Positions 7,459 to 16,335 of a stretch of 64,000 nucleotides of DNA are shown piece by piece; the first letter of the stretch is position 1; every line of letters begins with the position of its first letter. The stretch is taken from assembly GCF_900106995.1 (NCBI RefSeq), contig NZ_FNOK01000007.1:186001-250000 (forward strand), in the 5' to 3' direction. A program made the translations under genes and the position numbers. Under the pieces are notes generated by a model. It saw only the letters and a list, made by a program, of their open reading frames with translations. It made no database searches and had not been told where the DNA came from. Source of the stretch: Saccharopolyspora shandongensis (GTDB lineage: Bacteria; Actinomycetota; Actinomycetes; Mycobacteriales; Pseudonocardiaceae).

Positions 7459-8264
7459 CGAACGGTCCGTTTCTCGTCGGGGCAGGAGGCCGTGGCTTTC
7501 GGGGTCCAGCGGCCACCTCGATCGGGCGGCCCCACTGTATCGGCCGCCCAGCCGGCGATGCGGTCCACCAACTCGGCGCTCGTCGAGCTCTCGGCGTGCC
7601 GCATGCCCGGGACCAGCCAGAACTCGCCGCCGCCCGCCTCGCTGAGTGCCAGCGCGTCGGCCACCGGGAAGTAATGGTCCTGGTCACCGTGCACGACCAG
7701 CAGCGGCACCGGGATGCGCGACGCCACCTCGATCGGCGAGATCGGCACGTCCGGCCAGGGCGGGGCGAGGCGGACGCCGAGCAGCCGTGCGCTCCAGCGG
7801 CCGTGCGGCTGTTCGAGCAGCCAGTGCACCCTGCGCATCGCGGGTGTCTCGCGGACCCACCAGCGCGCCGGGCTGCTCACCGAGATCACCGCGTCCGGCG
7901 GCGTGGACAGCGCCGCGTGCCGCAGCACCACCGAGCCGCCCAGCGAGAACCCGACGGTGACCACCTTGCGGCAGCCGAGCTCGCGGAGGCGCTCGACGGC
8001 GGCCGCGATGTCCAGCGCCTCGGCGGGCCCGACGGTGGTGCGGCCGCCGGAGCGGCCGTGCCCGCGGAAGTCGACCGCGAGCACCGGGGCGTGGCTCGCC
8101 AGCCGCTCCAGCACCCGCCGCACGGCGGGCTTGCGCACGTGGTTGGTGAAGCCGTGGCCGACCACGAAACCGAGGTCCGCGGGCAGGCCCGGACCGGGGT
8201 AGAGGTGCCCGCGAAGCGGCGTGCCGTCGGCGGCGGTGAGTGTGACGTGACGCACCCGACACAT
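7455..8264 (-). CDS. Alpha/beta hydrolase
   Basis: This 269-residue alpha/beta-hydrolase has a complete visible triad: nucleophile Ser107 in GFSLGGS, an acid in [10 protein letters not shown] (residues 191-200, Asp194 or Asp196), and His223 in GMRHAES. The oxyanion-side HG is in [10 protein letters not shown]. The ATG at 8264 is preferred over a longer upstream reading because the protein then begins directly at the first strand ([15 protein letters not shown]). It is first in a three-gene operon with lmeA and the thioredoxin-like gene. It diverges from glnR across a 187-bp promoter region. The substrate is unknown; an envelope-lipid esterase is conceivable. Confidence 0.84.
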   Translation of the reverse strand: MCRVRHVTLTAADGTPLRGHLYPGPGLPADLGFVVGHGFTNHVRKPAVRRVLERLASHAPVLAVDFRGHGRSGGRTTVGPAEALDIAAAVERLRELGCRKVVTVGFSLGGSVVLRHAALSTPPDAVISVSSPARWWVRETPAMRRVHWLLEQPHGRWSARLLGVRLAPPWPDVPISPIEVASRIPVPLLVVHGDQDHYFPVADALALSEAGGGEFWLVPGMRHAESSTSAELVDRIAGWAADTVGPPDRGGRWTPKATASCPDEKRTVR

Positions 8265-8451
8265 GCCGGTAACAAATGGTCGTCCAGCGTTCACAAATGT
8301 GATGCCGCCGGTTGGACCTGGGTTTTTCCACCGCATCTCGGTTATTCTCCTTGCCATCCACAGGCAACGACGCCGGGCCGTCCCCCGATTGCGGATGGCC
8401 GCTCTCCCACCGGTCGTCGGTGTTTCTCGCCTTGGGACGGAGGCCCCTCTG

Positions 8452-9195
8452 ATGAGCTCCGAACTACTCCTGCTTACCAGCGAATCCGAGTGCGAGGCGG
8501 TGCTGCCGGCGCTGGCCCTGCTGCCGCACCGGGTCCGCACCCTGCCCGCCGATCCAGGCGCCATCCTCTCCGGCGGCGCGCACGACGTGATCATCGTCGA
8601 CGCCCGCAACGACCTGGTCGGCGCGCGCGACCTGTGCCGCCTGCTGGCGGCCGGCGACGTGCCGGTGGTCGCCCTGGTGAACGAGGGCGGGCTGATCACG
8701 ATCAGCGCCGAGTGGGGCGTGGACGAGATCCTGCTGCCGACGACCGGCCCAGCTGAGATCGACGCCCGCCTGCGGCTGCTGGTGTCGCGGCGCACCAGCG
8801 CTGGCTCCGGCGGCGACGGCTCGCTGAGCGTCGGTGACCTGATGATCGAGGAAGCGACCTACACCGCGCGGCTGAAGGGGCGGGCGCTGGAGCTCACCTA
8901 CAAGGAGTTCGAGCTGCTCAAGTACCTCGCCCAGCACGCGGGCCGGGTGTTCACCCGGGCCCAGCTGCTGCAGGAGGTGTGGGGCTACGACTTCTTCGGT
9001 GGCACCCGCACCGTCGACGTCCACGTGCGGCGGCTGCGCGCGAAGCTCGGCCCGGAGCACGACTCGATGATCGGCACGGTCCGCAACGTGGGCTACAAGT
9101 TCGTCCGCCCGAGCCGCGGCGGCTCCGCGCGGGCGGCCGAGCAGGTGCACCCGGAGCTCGAAGCGATCGAGCGCGAGGCGGTCGACGCGTACTGA
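8452..9195 (+). CDS. glnR: GlnR-type OmpR-family nitrogen regulator
   Basis: This 247-residue orphan response regulator resembles actinomycete GlnR, the global activator/repressor of nitrogen assimilation. The receiver-like domain ([19 protein letters not shown]...) keeps Asp50 in [10 protein letters not shown] but has little of a normal phosphorylation pocket, as in GlnR proteins. The C-terminal winged helix is complete: [49 protein letters not shown]. The ATG at 8452 has GGAGG about 10 nt upstream. No kinase gene is adjacent. Position between lmeA and mshD matches Rv0818. Confidence 0.9.
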   Translation: MSSELLLLTSESECEAVLPALALLPHRVRTLPADPGAILSGGAHDVIIVDARNDLVGARDLCRLLAAGDVPVVALVNEGGLITISAEWGVDEILLPTTGPAEIDARLRLLVSRRTSAGSGGDGSLSVGDLMIEEATYTARLKGRALELTYKEFELLKYLAQHAGRVFTRAQLLQEVWGYDFFGGTRTVDVHVRRLRAKLGPEHDSMIGTVRNVGYKFVRPSRGGSARAAEQVHPELEAIEREAVDAY

Positions 9196-9207
9196 TCCAC
9201 CCGCGAT

Positions 9208-9238
9208 GGCGCCTCCGGTCGATCCGGCCGGAGGCGCC
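9208..9238. terminator. Hairpin terminator after glnR
   Basis: GGCGCCTCCGG (9208-9218) and CCGGAGGCGCC (9228-9238) form an 11-bp perfect stem with a short loop, 13 nt after the glnR stop. A short run containing TTCG follows. It is likely a terminator for the plus strand. Confidence 0.75.
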
Positions 9239-9301
9239 TTCGCGCATTCCGGGCGAATCCCCGGTCGAATTGTTGATCTTCGTCCAGTGCAGGGCTCCCG
9301 A

Positions 9302-9338
9302 TTTTGCCTAAAATTGGGGCGTCCAATTTTAGGCAAAA
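9302..9338. repeat. AT-rich perfect palindrome
   Basis: TTTTGCCTAAAATTGG (9302-9317) is matched perfectly by its complement at 9323-9338 across a 5-nt GC loop. It is unusually AT-rich for this GC-rich sequence. It lies between convergent glnR and the permease gene. It could be a terminator for the minus strand, an operator, or a mobile palindrome. Confidence 0.7.
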
Positions 9339-9401
9339 CCGGACGCCTGTGAATTTCTCTTCCGCATCACGGAACCATTCGGTGGTGATTCACCCGTGTG
9401 G

Positions 9402-9464
9402 GCGCAATTTCGCGAGAAATCGACATTCGCCGAGTGATGGTCGATTTCTCGCGAAATTCCGCCC
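9402..9464. repeat. Long palindrome with TTTCGCGAGAAA cores
   Basis: AATTTCGCGAGAAATCGAC (9407-9425) pairs perfectly with its complement at 9441-9459; four more pairs (GGCG/CGCC) follow after one mismatch on each side. The TTTCGCGAGAAA core recurs at 34509-34530. It lies 42 bp beyond the permease stop, between convergent genes, so it may terminate both. Confidence 0.75.
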
Positions 9465-9505
9465 GCCCAGGATGACGACGACCACGCGAGGTGATCGAGG
9501 CGGCG

Positions 9506-10735
9506 TCAGGCGCGGGCGCGGTGGCGCCAGGCCCAGACGCCGGCGCCGAGCGCGAAGCAGGCGAGCCCGCTGAGCACCGCCGCCCACGGCAGCGCGAAGG
9601 CCAGAACCACGCAGCCGACGAGGCCGAGCACCGGGAGCGCACGCGGGAACCAGCGCTGGTCGCGAGGCAAGGTGAACGCCGAAGCGTTGGCGATCGCGTA
9701 GTACACCAGCACCCCGAACGACGAAAAGCCGATCGCACCGCGCAAATCCGTGACGAGCACCAGCACGACGACCGCCACGATGATCACCAGCTCCGCGCGG
9801 TGCGGACTCGCGAAGCGCGGATGCACCGCCGCCAGCGGAGCGGGCAGATCGCGCTCCCGGGCCATCGCCAACGTCGTCCGGCCCACCCCGGCGAGCAGCG
9901 CGAGCAACGAGCCGAGCGCGGCGACCCCGGCGCCGACCACCGCGACCGGCGCCAGCTGCGGCAAACCACCGGCGCGCACCGCGTCGGCCAGCGGAGCCGA
10001 CGACGCCGCGAGCCCCGCAGGGCCGAGCGCCGCCAGCAGCGAAACCGCCACCACGAAGTACAGGCACACCACGAACCCGAGCGCGATCGGGATCGCGCGC
10101 GGGATCGTCCGCCGGGGATCGCGGACCTCCTCCCCGAGCGTCGCGATGCGGGCGTAGCCCGCGAACGCGAAGAACAGCAGCCCGGCGGACTGCAGGACGC
10201 CCAGCGGCGCGGGCGGCGGGGACGCCGAGGCGGCAGCCGAGGCACCCCCGAGCCAGATCGCGAGCAGCGTGCACGCGAGCGCCGCGAGCGTGACCGCGAG
10301 CAGGATGCGAGCGAGCTTGGCGGTGCGGGTGACGCCGACGTAGTTCACCGCGCCCAGAGCCGCGGCGAACGCCGCGGCGACGGGCTTGGCGGCGGCGGGG
10401 GCGAGGTACTCGGCGGCCGTCAGGGCCATCGCCGCGCACGACGCCGTCTTGCCGAGCACGAAGCCCCAGCCCGCGAGGTAGCCCCAGAACGGGCCGAGCC
10501 GTTCGCGGCCGTAGACGTAGGTGCCGCCCGCCGTCGGGTAGCGGGCCGCGAGGACCGCCGAGCTGCTCGCGTTGCAGAACGCGATGATCGCCGCGATGAC
10601 CAGGCCGATGATCAGGGCCGATCCGGCCGCTGCCGCCGCCGGGGCGAAGGCGCTGAACAGGCCCGCTCCGATCATGGCCGTCAGCCCGATCGTCACCGCG
10701 TCCGCGGTGTTCAGGCGTCGGCGGAGCTCGGTCAC
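9506..10735 (-). CDS. APC-superfamily amino acid permease
   Basis: This 409-residue transporter of the amino acid-polyamine-organocation superfamily has the typical first helix motif (VTIGLTAMIGAGLFSAFAP) followed by about 11-12 hydrophobic helices. GGTYVYGRERLGPFWGYLAGW is the conserved helix 2-3 segment, split here by wording only. The GTG at 10735 is chosen because AGGA lies 7 nt upstream; a longer frame continues to 11086 on the other side of mshD and is not credible. It diverges from mshD. Substrate specificity is not deducible; the absence of charged specificity motifs leaves amino acid versus polyamine open. Confidence 0.83.
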   Translation of the reverse strand: MTELRRRLNTADAVTIGLTAMIGAGLFSAFAPAAAAAGSALIIGLVIAAIIAFCNASSSAVLAARYPTAGGTYVYGRERLGPFWGYLAGWGFVLGKTASCAAMALTAAEYLAPAAAKPVAAAFAAALGAVNYVGVTRTAKLARILLAVTLAALACTLLAIWLGGASAAASASPPPAPLGVLQSAGLLFFAFAGYARIATLGEEVRDPRRTIPRAIPIALGFVVCLYFVVAVSLLAALGPAGLAASSAPLADAVRAGGLPQLAPVAVVGAGVAALGSLLALLAGVGRTTLAMARERDLPAPLAAVHPRFASPHRAELVIIVAVVVLVLVTDLRGAIGFSSFGVLVYYAIANASAFTLPRDQRWFPRALPVLGLVGCVVLAFALPWAAVLSGLACFALGAGVWAWRHRARA

Positions 10736-10847
10736 GTGATGTTCCTGCGGGGTTTCGGCACCTGCACCGCCCGGTGAGAGGAGTTCGCGGACAAGTCTTA
10801 GCGTTCTGCTCGCGTCATCCGCAAGGTTCGTGGGTAACGTCTGTGGC

Positions 10848-11801
10848 GTGCAGCTGACTTGGCGAAACGGACTGGACAGCAGTGAAGCGGCCGAGGTCAT
10901 GGCCCTGCTCGACAAGACCGAGCAGGCCGACGGGGTGGCCCCGGTCGGCGAACACGTGATCTTGCGCCTGAAGGCGCATCGCGACGTCATCCACCAGATC
11001 GAGCCGGTGCAGGCCGACGTGCGCTCCGAGCACTTCGTGGTGCGCGACGCCGGGAGCGTCCTCATCGGGTACGCCCACCTGGACACCGAGCACGAGAAGA
11101 CCGCCGGTCAGCTCGTCGCCGAGCTGGCCGTGCACCCCGACCACCGCCGCAAGGGCGTCGGCGCCCGCCTGGTCGAGGCGCTGCTGGACCGCGCCGAACT
11201 CTCCCTGGAACCCGCGCCCGACCTGGGCCGCCTGCGGATCTGGTCGCACGGCGAGCACCCCGGCGCGGTGCGGCTGGCCGAGCGCTTCGGGTTCAGCCGG
11301 CCCCGCGAGCTGTGGCGGATGGGCCGGGACCTCGCCACCCCGGAGCTGCCCGAGCCGGAGCTCGCGGAAGGCGTGCGGATCCGCACCTTCCGGGCAGGCC
11401 AGGACGAACCCTCCGTGGTCGAGGTCAACCATCGGGCGTTCTCCTGGCACCCCGAACAGGGCGGCATGACCGAGCAGGACCTGCGCGCCAAGGAGCACGA
11501 GGAGTGGTTCGACCCCGCCGGGTTCTTCCTCGCCGTGGACGGCGCGGACCGGCTGCTGGGCTTCCACTGGACCAAGGTCCACCCCGACGGCATGGGCGAG
11601 GTGTACGTCGTCGGCGTCGATCCGGCCGCGCAGGGCGGCGGGTTGGGTCGGTCACTCACGGTGGCCGGATTGCGTCATCTCCGCGACACTGGATCCCGGC
11701 AGGTGATGCTCTACGTCGAGGGTGACAACGCGCCCGCCATCAAGGTCTACCAGCGCTTGGGGTTCGAGAAATGGGACACGGACGTGCAATTTGGGCGCTG
11801 A
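10848..11801 (+). CDS. mshD: Mycothiol synthase (tandem GNAT)
   Basis: This enzyme acetylates Cys-GlcN-Ins to complete mycothiol. It has two GNAT domains in 317 residues. The first acetyl-CoA loop is RRKGVGARLVEALL; the second is QGGGLGRSLTVAGL, followed by YVEGDNAPAIKVYQRLGF. The GTG at 10848 begins VQLTWRNGL, close to the family start; a GTG six codons upstream is the alternative. TAACGT ends about 6-7 nt before 10848, consistent with a leaderless transcript. It lies next to pstS, in line with the mycobacterial order glnR-mshD-pst. Confidence 0.9.
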   Translation: MQLTWRNGLDSSEAAEVMALLDKTEQADGVAPVGEHVILRLKAHRDVIHQIEPVQADVRSEHFVVRDAGSVLIGYAHLDTEHEKTAGQLVAELAVHPDHRRKGVGARLVEALLDRAELSLEPAPDLGRLRIWSHGEHPGAVRLAERFGFSRPRELWRMGRDLATPELPEPELAEGVRIRTFRAGQDEPSVVEVNHRAFSWHPEQGGMTEQDLRAKEHEEWFDPAGFFLAVDGADRLLGFHWTKVHPDGMGEVYVVGVDPAAQGGGLGRSLTVAGLRHLRDTGSRQVMLYVEGDNAPAIKVYQRLGFEKWDTDVQFGR

Positions 11802-11889
11802 TGGATCTTTGCCCTGAGTTACTGGGTCACCTGGGAACCGGGTCGCCAATCCCCCGTTTGACTGTGGGCCTGCTTACTTAGCGTGCCTT

Positions 11890-11911
11890 GTTCACCTTCC
11901 GTTCACTTCGA
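11890..11911 (+). promoter_or_regulatory. PHO-box-like direct repeat upstream of pstS
   Basis: GTTCACCTTCC is followed immediately by GTTCACTTCGA, two direct-repeat units of exactly 11 bp with the GTTCAC core. This matches the Streptomyces PhoP-binding repeat pattern (GTTCACC plus 4). It lies 107 bp upstream of the pstS start, so phosphate-starvation activation of pstSCAB by PhoP is likely. Confidence 0.7.
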
Positions 11912-12017
11912 TGGCGAAGGCCGTCCACCCCGACTCCCTAGCGTCCCTGGCGAGCGGCAACACGGGCCTGCGCCTGCTCGGCCGCGCAACCGCAGGGTTT
12001 CCAACTGGAGGAACGAA

Positions 12018-13133
12018 GTGAAGATCAAGCGGCACAGCGCTGCGTTCGCCGTTCTCGCCGCGGGCGCGCTCGTGCTCGCCGGCTGCGGGTCGGACCAGAA
12101 CACCCCGCAGGGTGGCGGCAACCCGGCCCTGGACGGCCTCCAGGTCGAGTGCGGCACCAAGCCGGTCTCCGGTGAAGGCTCCTCCGCGCAGAAGAACGCC
12201 ATGGACGTCTTCGCTCGTGACTACGGCCTGAAGTGCGCCGGCCAGAAGCTCAACTACACCAAGTCGGGCTCCGGCAAGGGCGTCGCCGCCTTCACCGCCG
12301 GCCAGATCGACTTCGGCGGCTCCGACTCGCCGCTGAGCGAGGAGAAGGGCGAGGTCGCCAAGGCCGCCGAGCGCTGCCAGGGCAACCCGGCCTGGAACCT
12401 GCCGATGGTGTTCGGCCCGGTCGCCATCTCCTACAACCTGCCCGGCGTCACGGACCTGACCCTCAACGCCGACGTGATCGCCAAGATCTACCAGGGCCAG
12501 ATCAAGAAGTGGGACGACCCGGCGATCAAGGCGCTGAACCCGAACGCGCAGCTGCCCGCCAAGGACGTCGTGCCGTTCTTCCGCTCGGACGAGTCCGGCA
12601 CCACCGAGAACTTCCAGAAGTACCTGACCACCGCCACCGGCGGCACCTGGACCGGCAAGGGCAAGCAGTTCCAGGGCGGCCCCGGCGTCGGCCAGGGTCG
12701 CGACGGCAGCGACCAGGTCGCCCAGTCGGTGAAGGCCACCGAAGGCAGCATCACCTACGTCGAGTGGTCCTTCCCGAAGAACCTCGGCCTGGGCATCGCC
12801 AAGATCGACAGCGGCGCCGGCCCGGTCGAGCTGACCACCGCCAACGTCGGCAAGGCCATCGAGGACGCCGAGATCAAGGGCGAGGGCAACGACCTGCGCG
12901 TCAACCTCGACTCGATCTACGGCAACAAGGCCCCGGGTGTCTACCCGATCGTGCTGAACACCTACGAGATCGTCTGCTCCAAGGGCTACGACGCGGAGAC
13001 CGCGAAGTCGGTCAAGGCGTTCCTGACGGTCGCGGCCAACGCCAACTCGGACGAGCTGGAGAAGGCCGGCTACGTGCCGCTGCCGGAGTCCTTCAAGACC
13101 AAGGTCCTGACTGCGGTCAACGCGATCTCGTGA
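12018..13133 (+). CDS. pstS: Phosphate ABC transporter substrate-binding lipoprotein
   Basis: This 371-residue lipoprotein captures phosphate outside the membrane for PstCAB. The signal peptide ends in LVLAGC with lipidated Cys23. The mature part shows PstS phosphate-contact segments KPVSGEGSSAQ, TKSGSGKGVAAFTAG, IDFGGSDSPL and FFRSDESGTTENFQKYL. The GTG start has GGAGG 8 nt upstream, whereas an upstream in-frame extension lacks a signal. It is first in the pstS-C-A-B operon and follows a PHO-box-like repeat. Confidence 0.96.
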   Translation: MKIKRHSAAFAVLAAGALVLAGCGSDQNTPQGGGNPALDGLQVECGTKPVSGEGSSAQKNAMDVFARDYGLKCAGQKLNYTKSGSGKGVAAFTAGQIDFGGSDSPLSEEKGEVAKAAERCQGNPAWNLPMVFGPVAISYNLPGVTDLTLNADVIAKIYQGQIKKWDDPAIKALNPNAQLPAKDVVPFFRSDESGTTENFQKYLTTATGGTWTGKGKQFQGGPGVGQGRDGSDQVAQSVKATEGSITYVEWSFPKNLGLGIAKIDSGAGPVELTTANVGKAIEDAEIKGEGNDLRVNLDSIYGNKAPGVYPIVLNTYEIVCSKGYDAETAKSVKAFLTVAANANSDELEKAGYVPLPESFKTKVLTAVNAIS

Positions 13134-13203
13134 GTAACCCGGGTCGCACATACCCAGGGCGAACCAAAGGTCGAACGGACGAAGTGAGAGGCTGCAAACA
13201 GCA

Positions 13204-14259
13204 GTGACCGACTCGACTAGAGCCGATCAGCGCCCCGCGGACACCGACAACGGTGCGCCGCGGGGCGCTTCGGCGCCCAGTTCCGGACCGGAGGCTCCCA
13301 TTTCCGCTCCCGAAACCACCGCGGGCAAGAAGGTCCGCATCGGCGACCGGGTGTTCTCCACGGTTGCGACCGCCTCCGGCGCGTTCGTGGTCGCGCTCAT
13401 CGCCGCGATCGGCATCTTCCTGCTGATCCGCGCCGTTCCCGCGCTGCAGGTCAACCACGTGAACTTCCTGTTCAGCAGGGAGTGGAACACCTCGAACCCG
13501 AGCAACATGAGCTTCGGCATCATCGACCTGGCCTGGATCACGGTGGCCAGCTCGGTGGTCGCGCTGGTCATCGCGATGCCGGTCGCCTGCGGGATCGCGC
13601 TGTTCCTGACCCAGTACGCGCCGCGGGCCCTGGCCCGCCCCTTCGCCTACATCGTCGACCTGCTCGCCGCGGTGCCGTCGGTGATCTACGGCCTGTGGGG
13701 CTACCTGGTGCTGGGGCCGGTGCTCAAGCCCTTCGCGCTGTGGCTGAACCAGAACCTCGGCTGGATCCCGATCTTCGCCGACGGCAACGCGCCGACCAAC
13801 TCCGGCGCGAACGTCTTCACCGCCGGCATCGTGCTTGCCGTGATGATCCTGCCGACCATCACCGGGGTGAGCCGCGAGGTCTTCTCGCGGACCCCGAACA
13901 TGCACATCGAGGGCGCCCTGGCGCTCGGCGCCACCCAGTGGGAAGTGGTGCGCACGACGGTGTTCCCGTTCGGCCGCAACGGGTTCATCGGGGGGTCGAT
14001 GCTCGGTCTGGGGCGCGCGCTCGGCGAGACCGTCGCGCTGACGATCATCCTGAGCATGAGCACCGCGCCGCCGAACTACAGCATCTTCGACGCCGGCGCC
14101 ACCTTCGCCTCCAAGATCGCGCTCGGCTCTGGGGAGTTCAACAACAACCTGCAGGTCGGCGCCTACATCTCGGCCGGTTTGGTGCTGTTCGTCATCACCT
14201 TCGCGGTCAACGCGCTCGCCCGCTGGATCGAGAACTCCAGCGGTAAGGGGAAAGCATGA
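13204..14259 (+). CDS. pstC: Phosphate ABC transporter permease PstC
   Basis: This 351-residue inner permease subunit pairs with PstA. A hydrophilic 45-residue N-terminal tail precedes about six to seven membrane helices. The EAA cytoplasmic loop that contacts PstB is EGALALGATQWEVVRTTVFP, and LLAAVPSVIYGLWGY is a typical PstC segment. The GTG at 13204 is used; an upstream ribosome site is weak, so translation may depend on the transcript from pstS. The stop overlaps the pstA ATG by 4 bp. Confidence 0.94.
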   Translation: MTDSTRADQRPADTDNGAPRGASAPSSGPEAPISAPETTAGKKVRIGDRVFSTVATASGAFVVALIAAIGIFLLIRAVPALQVNHVNFLFSREWNTSNPSNMSFGIIDLAWITVASSVVALVIAMPVACGIALFLTQYAPRALARPFAYIVDLLAAVPSVIYGLWGYLVLGPVLKPFALWLNQNLGWIPIFADGNAPTNSGANVFTAGIVLAVMILPTITGVSREVFSRTPNMHIEGALALGATQWEVVRTTVFPFGRNGFIGGSMLGLGRALGETVALTIILSMSTAPPNYSIFDAGATFASKIALGSGEFNNNLQVGAYISAGLVLFVITFAVNALARWIENSSGKGKA

Positions 14260-15170
14260 GGACCGACACCGCTGACGTGGAGCAGCTCGCCACCCCGCCG
14301 GCGTTCCAGCGCATCAGCTTCGGGCGGAAGTTCAAGAACAACCTCGCCACCACGCTGTTCGGGGCGGCCTTCGTGGTCGCGGTGGTTCCGCTGCTGTGGG
14401 TGCTGTGGACGCTGCTGGAGCGGGGCCTCAAGCCGCTGTTCAGCTCCACCTGGTGGACGAACTCGTTCAACGGGCTGCTGCCCAACGACTTCGGCGGCGG
14501 CATCAACCACGCCCTGATCGGCACCCTGCTGCAGGGCCTGGTGTGCGCGATCATCTCGGTGCCGCTGGGCATCATGGTCGGCGTCTACCTGATCGAGTAC
14601 GGCCGGCAGTCCCGGTTCGCGCGGATCGCGACCTTCATGGTCGACATCCTCAGCGGTCTGCCGTCGATCGTCGCGGGCCTGTTCATCTACGCGCTGTGGA
14701 TCACCACCTTCGGGTTCAGCCGCAGCGGCTTCGCGGTGGCCCTGTCGCTGGTGCTGCTGATGCTGCCGGTGGTCGTGCGGGTCACCGAGACGATGCTGCT
14801 GATCGTGCCGGACGAGCTGCGCGAGGCGTCGTACGCGCTGGGCGTGCCCAAGTGGAAGACGATCCTGCGCATCGTGCTGCCGACCGCGCTGTCCGGCATC
14901 CTGACCGGCGTGATGCTCGGCCTCGCGCGCGTGCTCGGCGAGACCGCGCCGCTGCTGATCTTGGTGGGTTATTCGAGCTCGATCAGCTACAACCTCTTCG
15001 GAGGTGAGATGGCGTCGCTGCCGCTGGTGATCTACATGGAGCGCAGCACCGGGACGGTGGCCGGTGACTACCGGATGTGGGGCGCCGCGCTGACCCTCGT
15101 GCTCGTCATCATGCTGATCAACCTTGTCGCGTCGCTGCTGTCCAGGCTGCTCGCGATCAAGACGAAGTAG
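14256..15170 (+). CDS. pstA: Phosphate ABC transporter permease PstA
   Basis: This 304-residue permease subunit has six hydrophobic helices. Family segments include [31 protein letters not shown] and the EAA loop [35 protein letters not shown] is the conserved helix end. The ATG overlaps the pstC stop (ATGA), indicating translational coupling, and pstB begins 10 bp after its stop. Confidence 0.95.
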   Translation: MRTDTADVEQLATPPAFQRISFGRKFKNNLATTLFGAAFVVAVVPLLWVLWTLLERGLKPLFSSTWWTNSFNGLLPNDFGGGINHALIGTLLQGLVCAIISVPLGIMVGVYLIEYGRQSRFARIATFMVDILSGLPSIVAGLFIYALWITTFGFSRSGFAVALSLVLLMLPVVVRVTETMLLIVPDELREASYALGVPKWKTILRIVLPTALSGILTGVMLGLARVLGETAPLLILVGYSSSISYNLFGGEMASLPLVIYMERSTGTVAGDYRMWGAALTLVLVIMLINLVASLLSRLLAIKTK

Positions 15171-15180
15171 GGACCGAAAC

Positions 15181-15957
15181 ATGGCCAAGCGTCTCGACAT
15201 CAAGGACCTGAACCTCTTCTACGGCAAGTTCCACGCCGTGCAGGACGTGACCCTCCAGGTGCCCGCCCGCAGCGTCACCGCGTTCATCGGCCCGTCCGGT
15301 TGCGGCAAGTCGACCGTGCTGCGCTCGCTGAACCGGATGCACGAGGTCATCCCGGGCACTCGGGTCGAGGGCAAGGTGATGCTCGACGGCGAGGACATCT
15401 ACGCCGGCGACGTGGACCCGGTGCAGGTGCGCAAGACCATCGGCATGGTCTTCCAGCGGGCGAACCCGTTCCCGACGATGTCCATCCGGGACAACGTGGT
15501 GGCCGGCCTGAAGCTGGCGGGCGAGAAGAACAAGAAGAAGCTCGACGAGGTCGCGGAGCGGGCGCTGCGCGGCGCGAACCTGTGGGAAGAGGTCAAGGAC
15601 CGGCTGAACAAGCCGGGCGGCGGCCTCTCCGGCGGTCAGCAGCAGCGGCTGTGCATCGCGCGCGCGATCGCGGTGCGGCCGGACGTGCTGCTGATGGACG
15701 AGCCGTGCTCGGCGCTGGACCCGATCTCGACGCTGGCGATCGAGGACCTGATCTCGCAGCTCAAGCAGGACTACACGATCGTCATCGTCACCCACAACAT
15801 GCAGCAGGCGGCGCGGGTGAGCGACCAGACGGCGTTCTTCAACCTGCGCGCGGTCGGCGAGCCGGGCCAGCTTGTGGAGATCGACGAGACGGGCAAGATC
15901 TTCTCCAACCCGACGCAGAAGGCGACGGAGGACTACATCTCCGGCCGCTTCGGCTGA
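15181..15957 (+). CDS. pstB: Phosphate ABC transporter ATPase PstB
   Basis: This 258-residue ATPase energises PstCA. Walker A is GPSGCGKST (residues 37-45), the ABC signature [14 protein letters not shown], Walker [13 protein letters not shown], and the switch His in [13 protein letters not shown]. The ATG at 15181 follows AGGGACC; a longer frame from 15124 lies inside pstA and is rejected. The operon appears to end here, with repeat copy B starting 10 bp after the stop. Confidence 0.96.
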   Translation: MAKRLDIKDLNLFYGKFHAVQDVTLQVPARSVTAFIGPSGCGKSTVLRSLNRMHEVIPGTRVEGKVMLDGEDIYAGDVDPVQVRKTIGMVFQRANPFPTMSIRDNVVAGLKLAGEKNKKKLDEVAERALRGANLWEEVKDRLNKPGGGLSGGQQQRLCIARAIAVRPDVLLMDEPCSALDPISTLAIEDLISQLKQDYTIVIVTHNMQQAARVSDQTAFFNLRAVGEPGQLVEIDETGKIFSNPTQKATEDYISGRFG

Positions 15958-15967
15958 TCGTCTCCGG

Positions 15968-16246
15968 TTTCAATTGAGGTTTTCCAACCTCAGTTTGCGT
16001 GGCGGTGCGGGTGGCGGAACCTCAGAGGCTCCCTGGTCTGTGGGTGCCCTGACTTATGTATGTCCGATACACGGCGTCAGGGCCGTCCTCGCCGAGGGAA
16101 CCCCGAAGGGGTGGGCACCGTGAACCCGCGGCGGTGCAAGTGTCGTAGGTGGGCTATGCGCCTGCGGCGCATGCGGCACCCCATCGACGTGCAGCTTTGC
16201 GACCCGCGACTGCGGGCCGACCAGGATGAAAAACGCTCAATTGAAA
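15968..16246 (+). repeat. Dispersed structured repeat, copy B, with terminal inverted repeats
   Basis: This copy is about 279 bp and nearly identical to copy A in reverse orientation 14 kb away. The ends are TTTCAATTGAG (15968-15978) and CTCAATTGAAA (16236-16246). Inner features are a stem GCCCTGAC (16046-16053) / GTCAGGGC (16076-16083), an ACCCCGAAGGGGT mini-hairpin, and ATGCGCC-TGC-GGCGCAT at 16156-16172. It starts 10 bp after pstB. The end sequences differ from copy A but both arms changed together. Confidence 0.87.
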
Positions 16247-16335
16247 CTGGGCACCATGCCCGGGTGTCCCAGTTTCAATTGAAACTGGTGTGGGTGCCCG
16301 AAGCAGGACCCTGGTTTCAATTGAAACTGGGGTCC
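16236..16335. repeat. Three TTTCAATTGAAA palindrome units
   Basis: After the end of repeat copy B (centre near 16240) come two full palindromes: CCAGTTTCAATTGAAACTGG at 16269-16288 and a 30-bp near-palindrome at 16306-16335 with centre near 16320. Centre spacings are 38 and 42 bp. The third unit overlaps the 3' end of the TetR gene and supplies its stop. They lie between the convergent pstB and TetR genes. Confidence 0.8.

Noticed and set aside
16317-16325. A frameshifted or truncated TetR C-terminus
   Set aside because: The protein has normal TetR length; only its last codons are palindrome-derived, so I do not call it a pseudogene.
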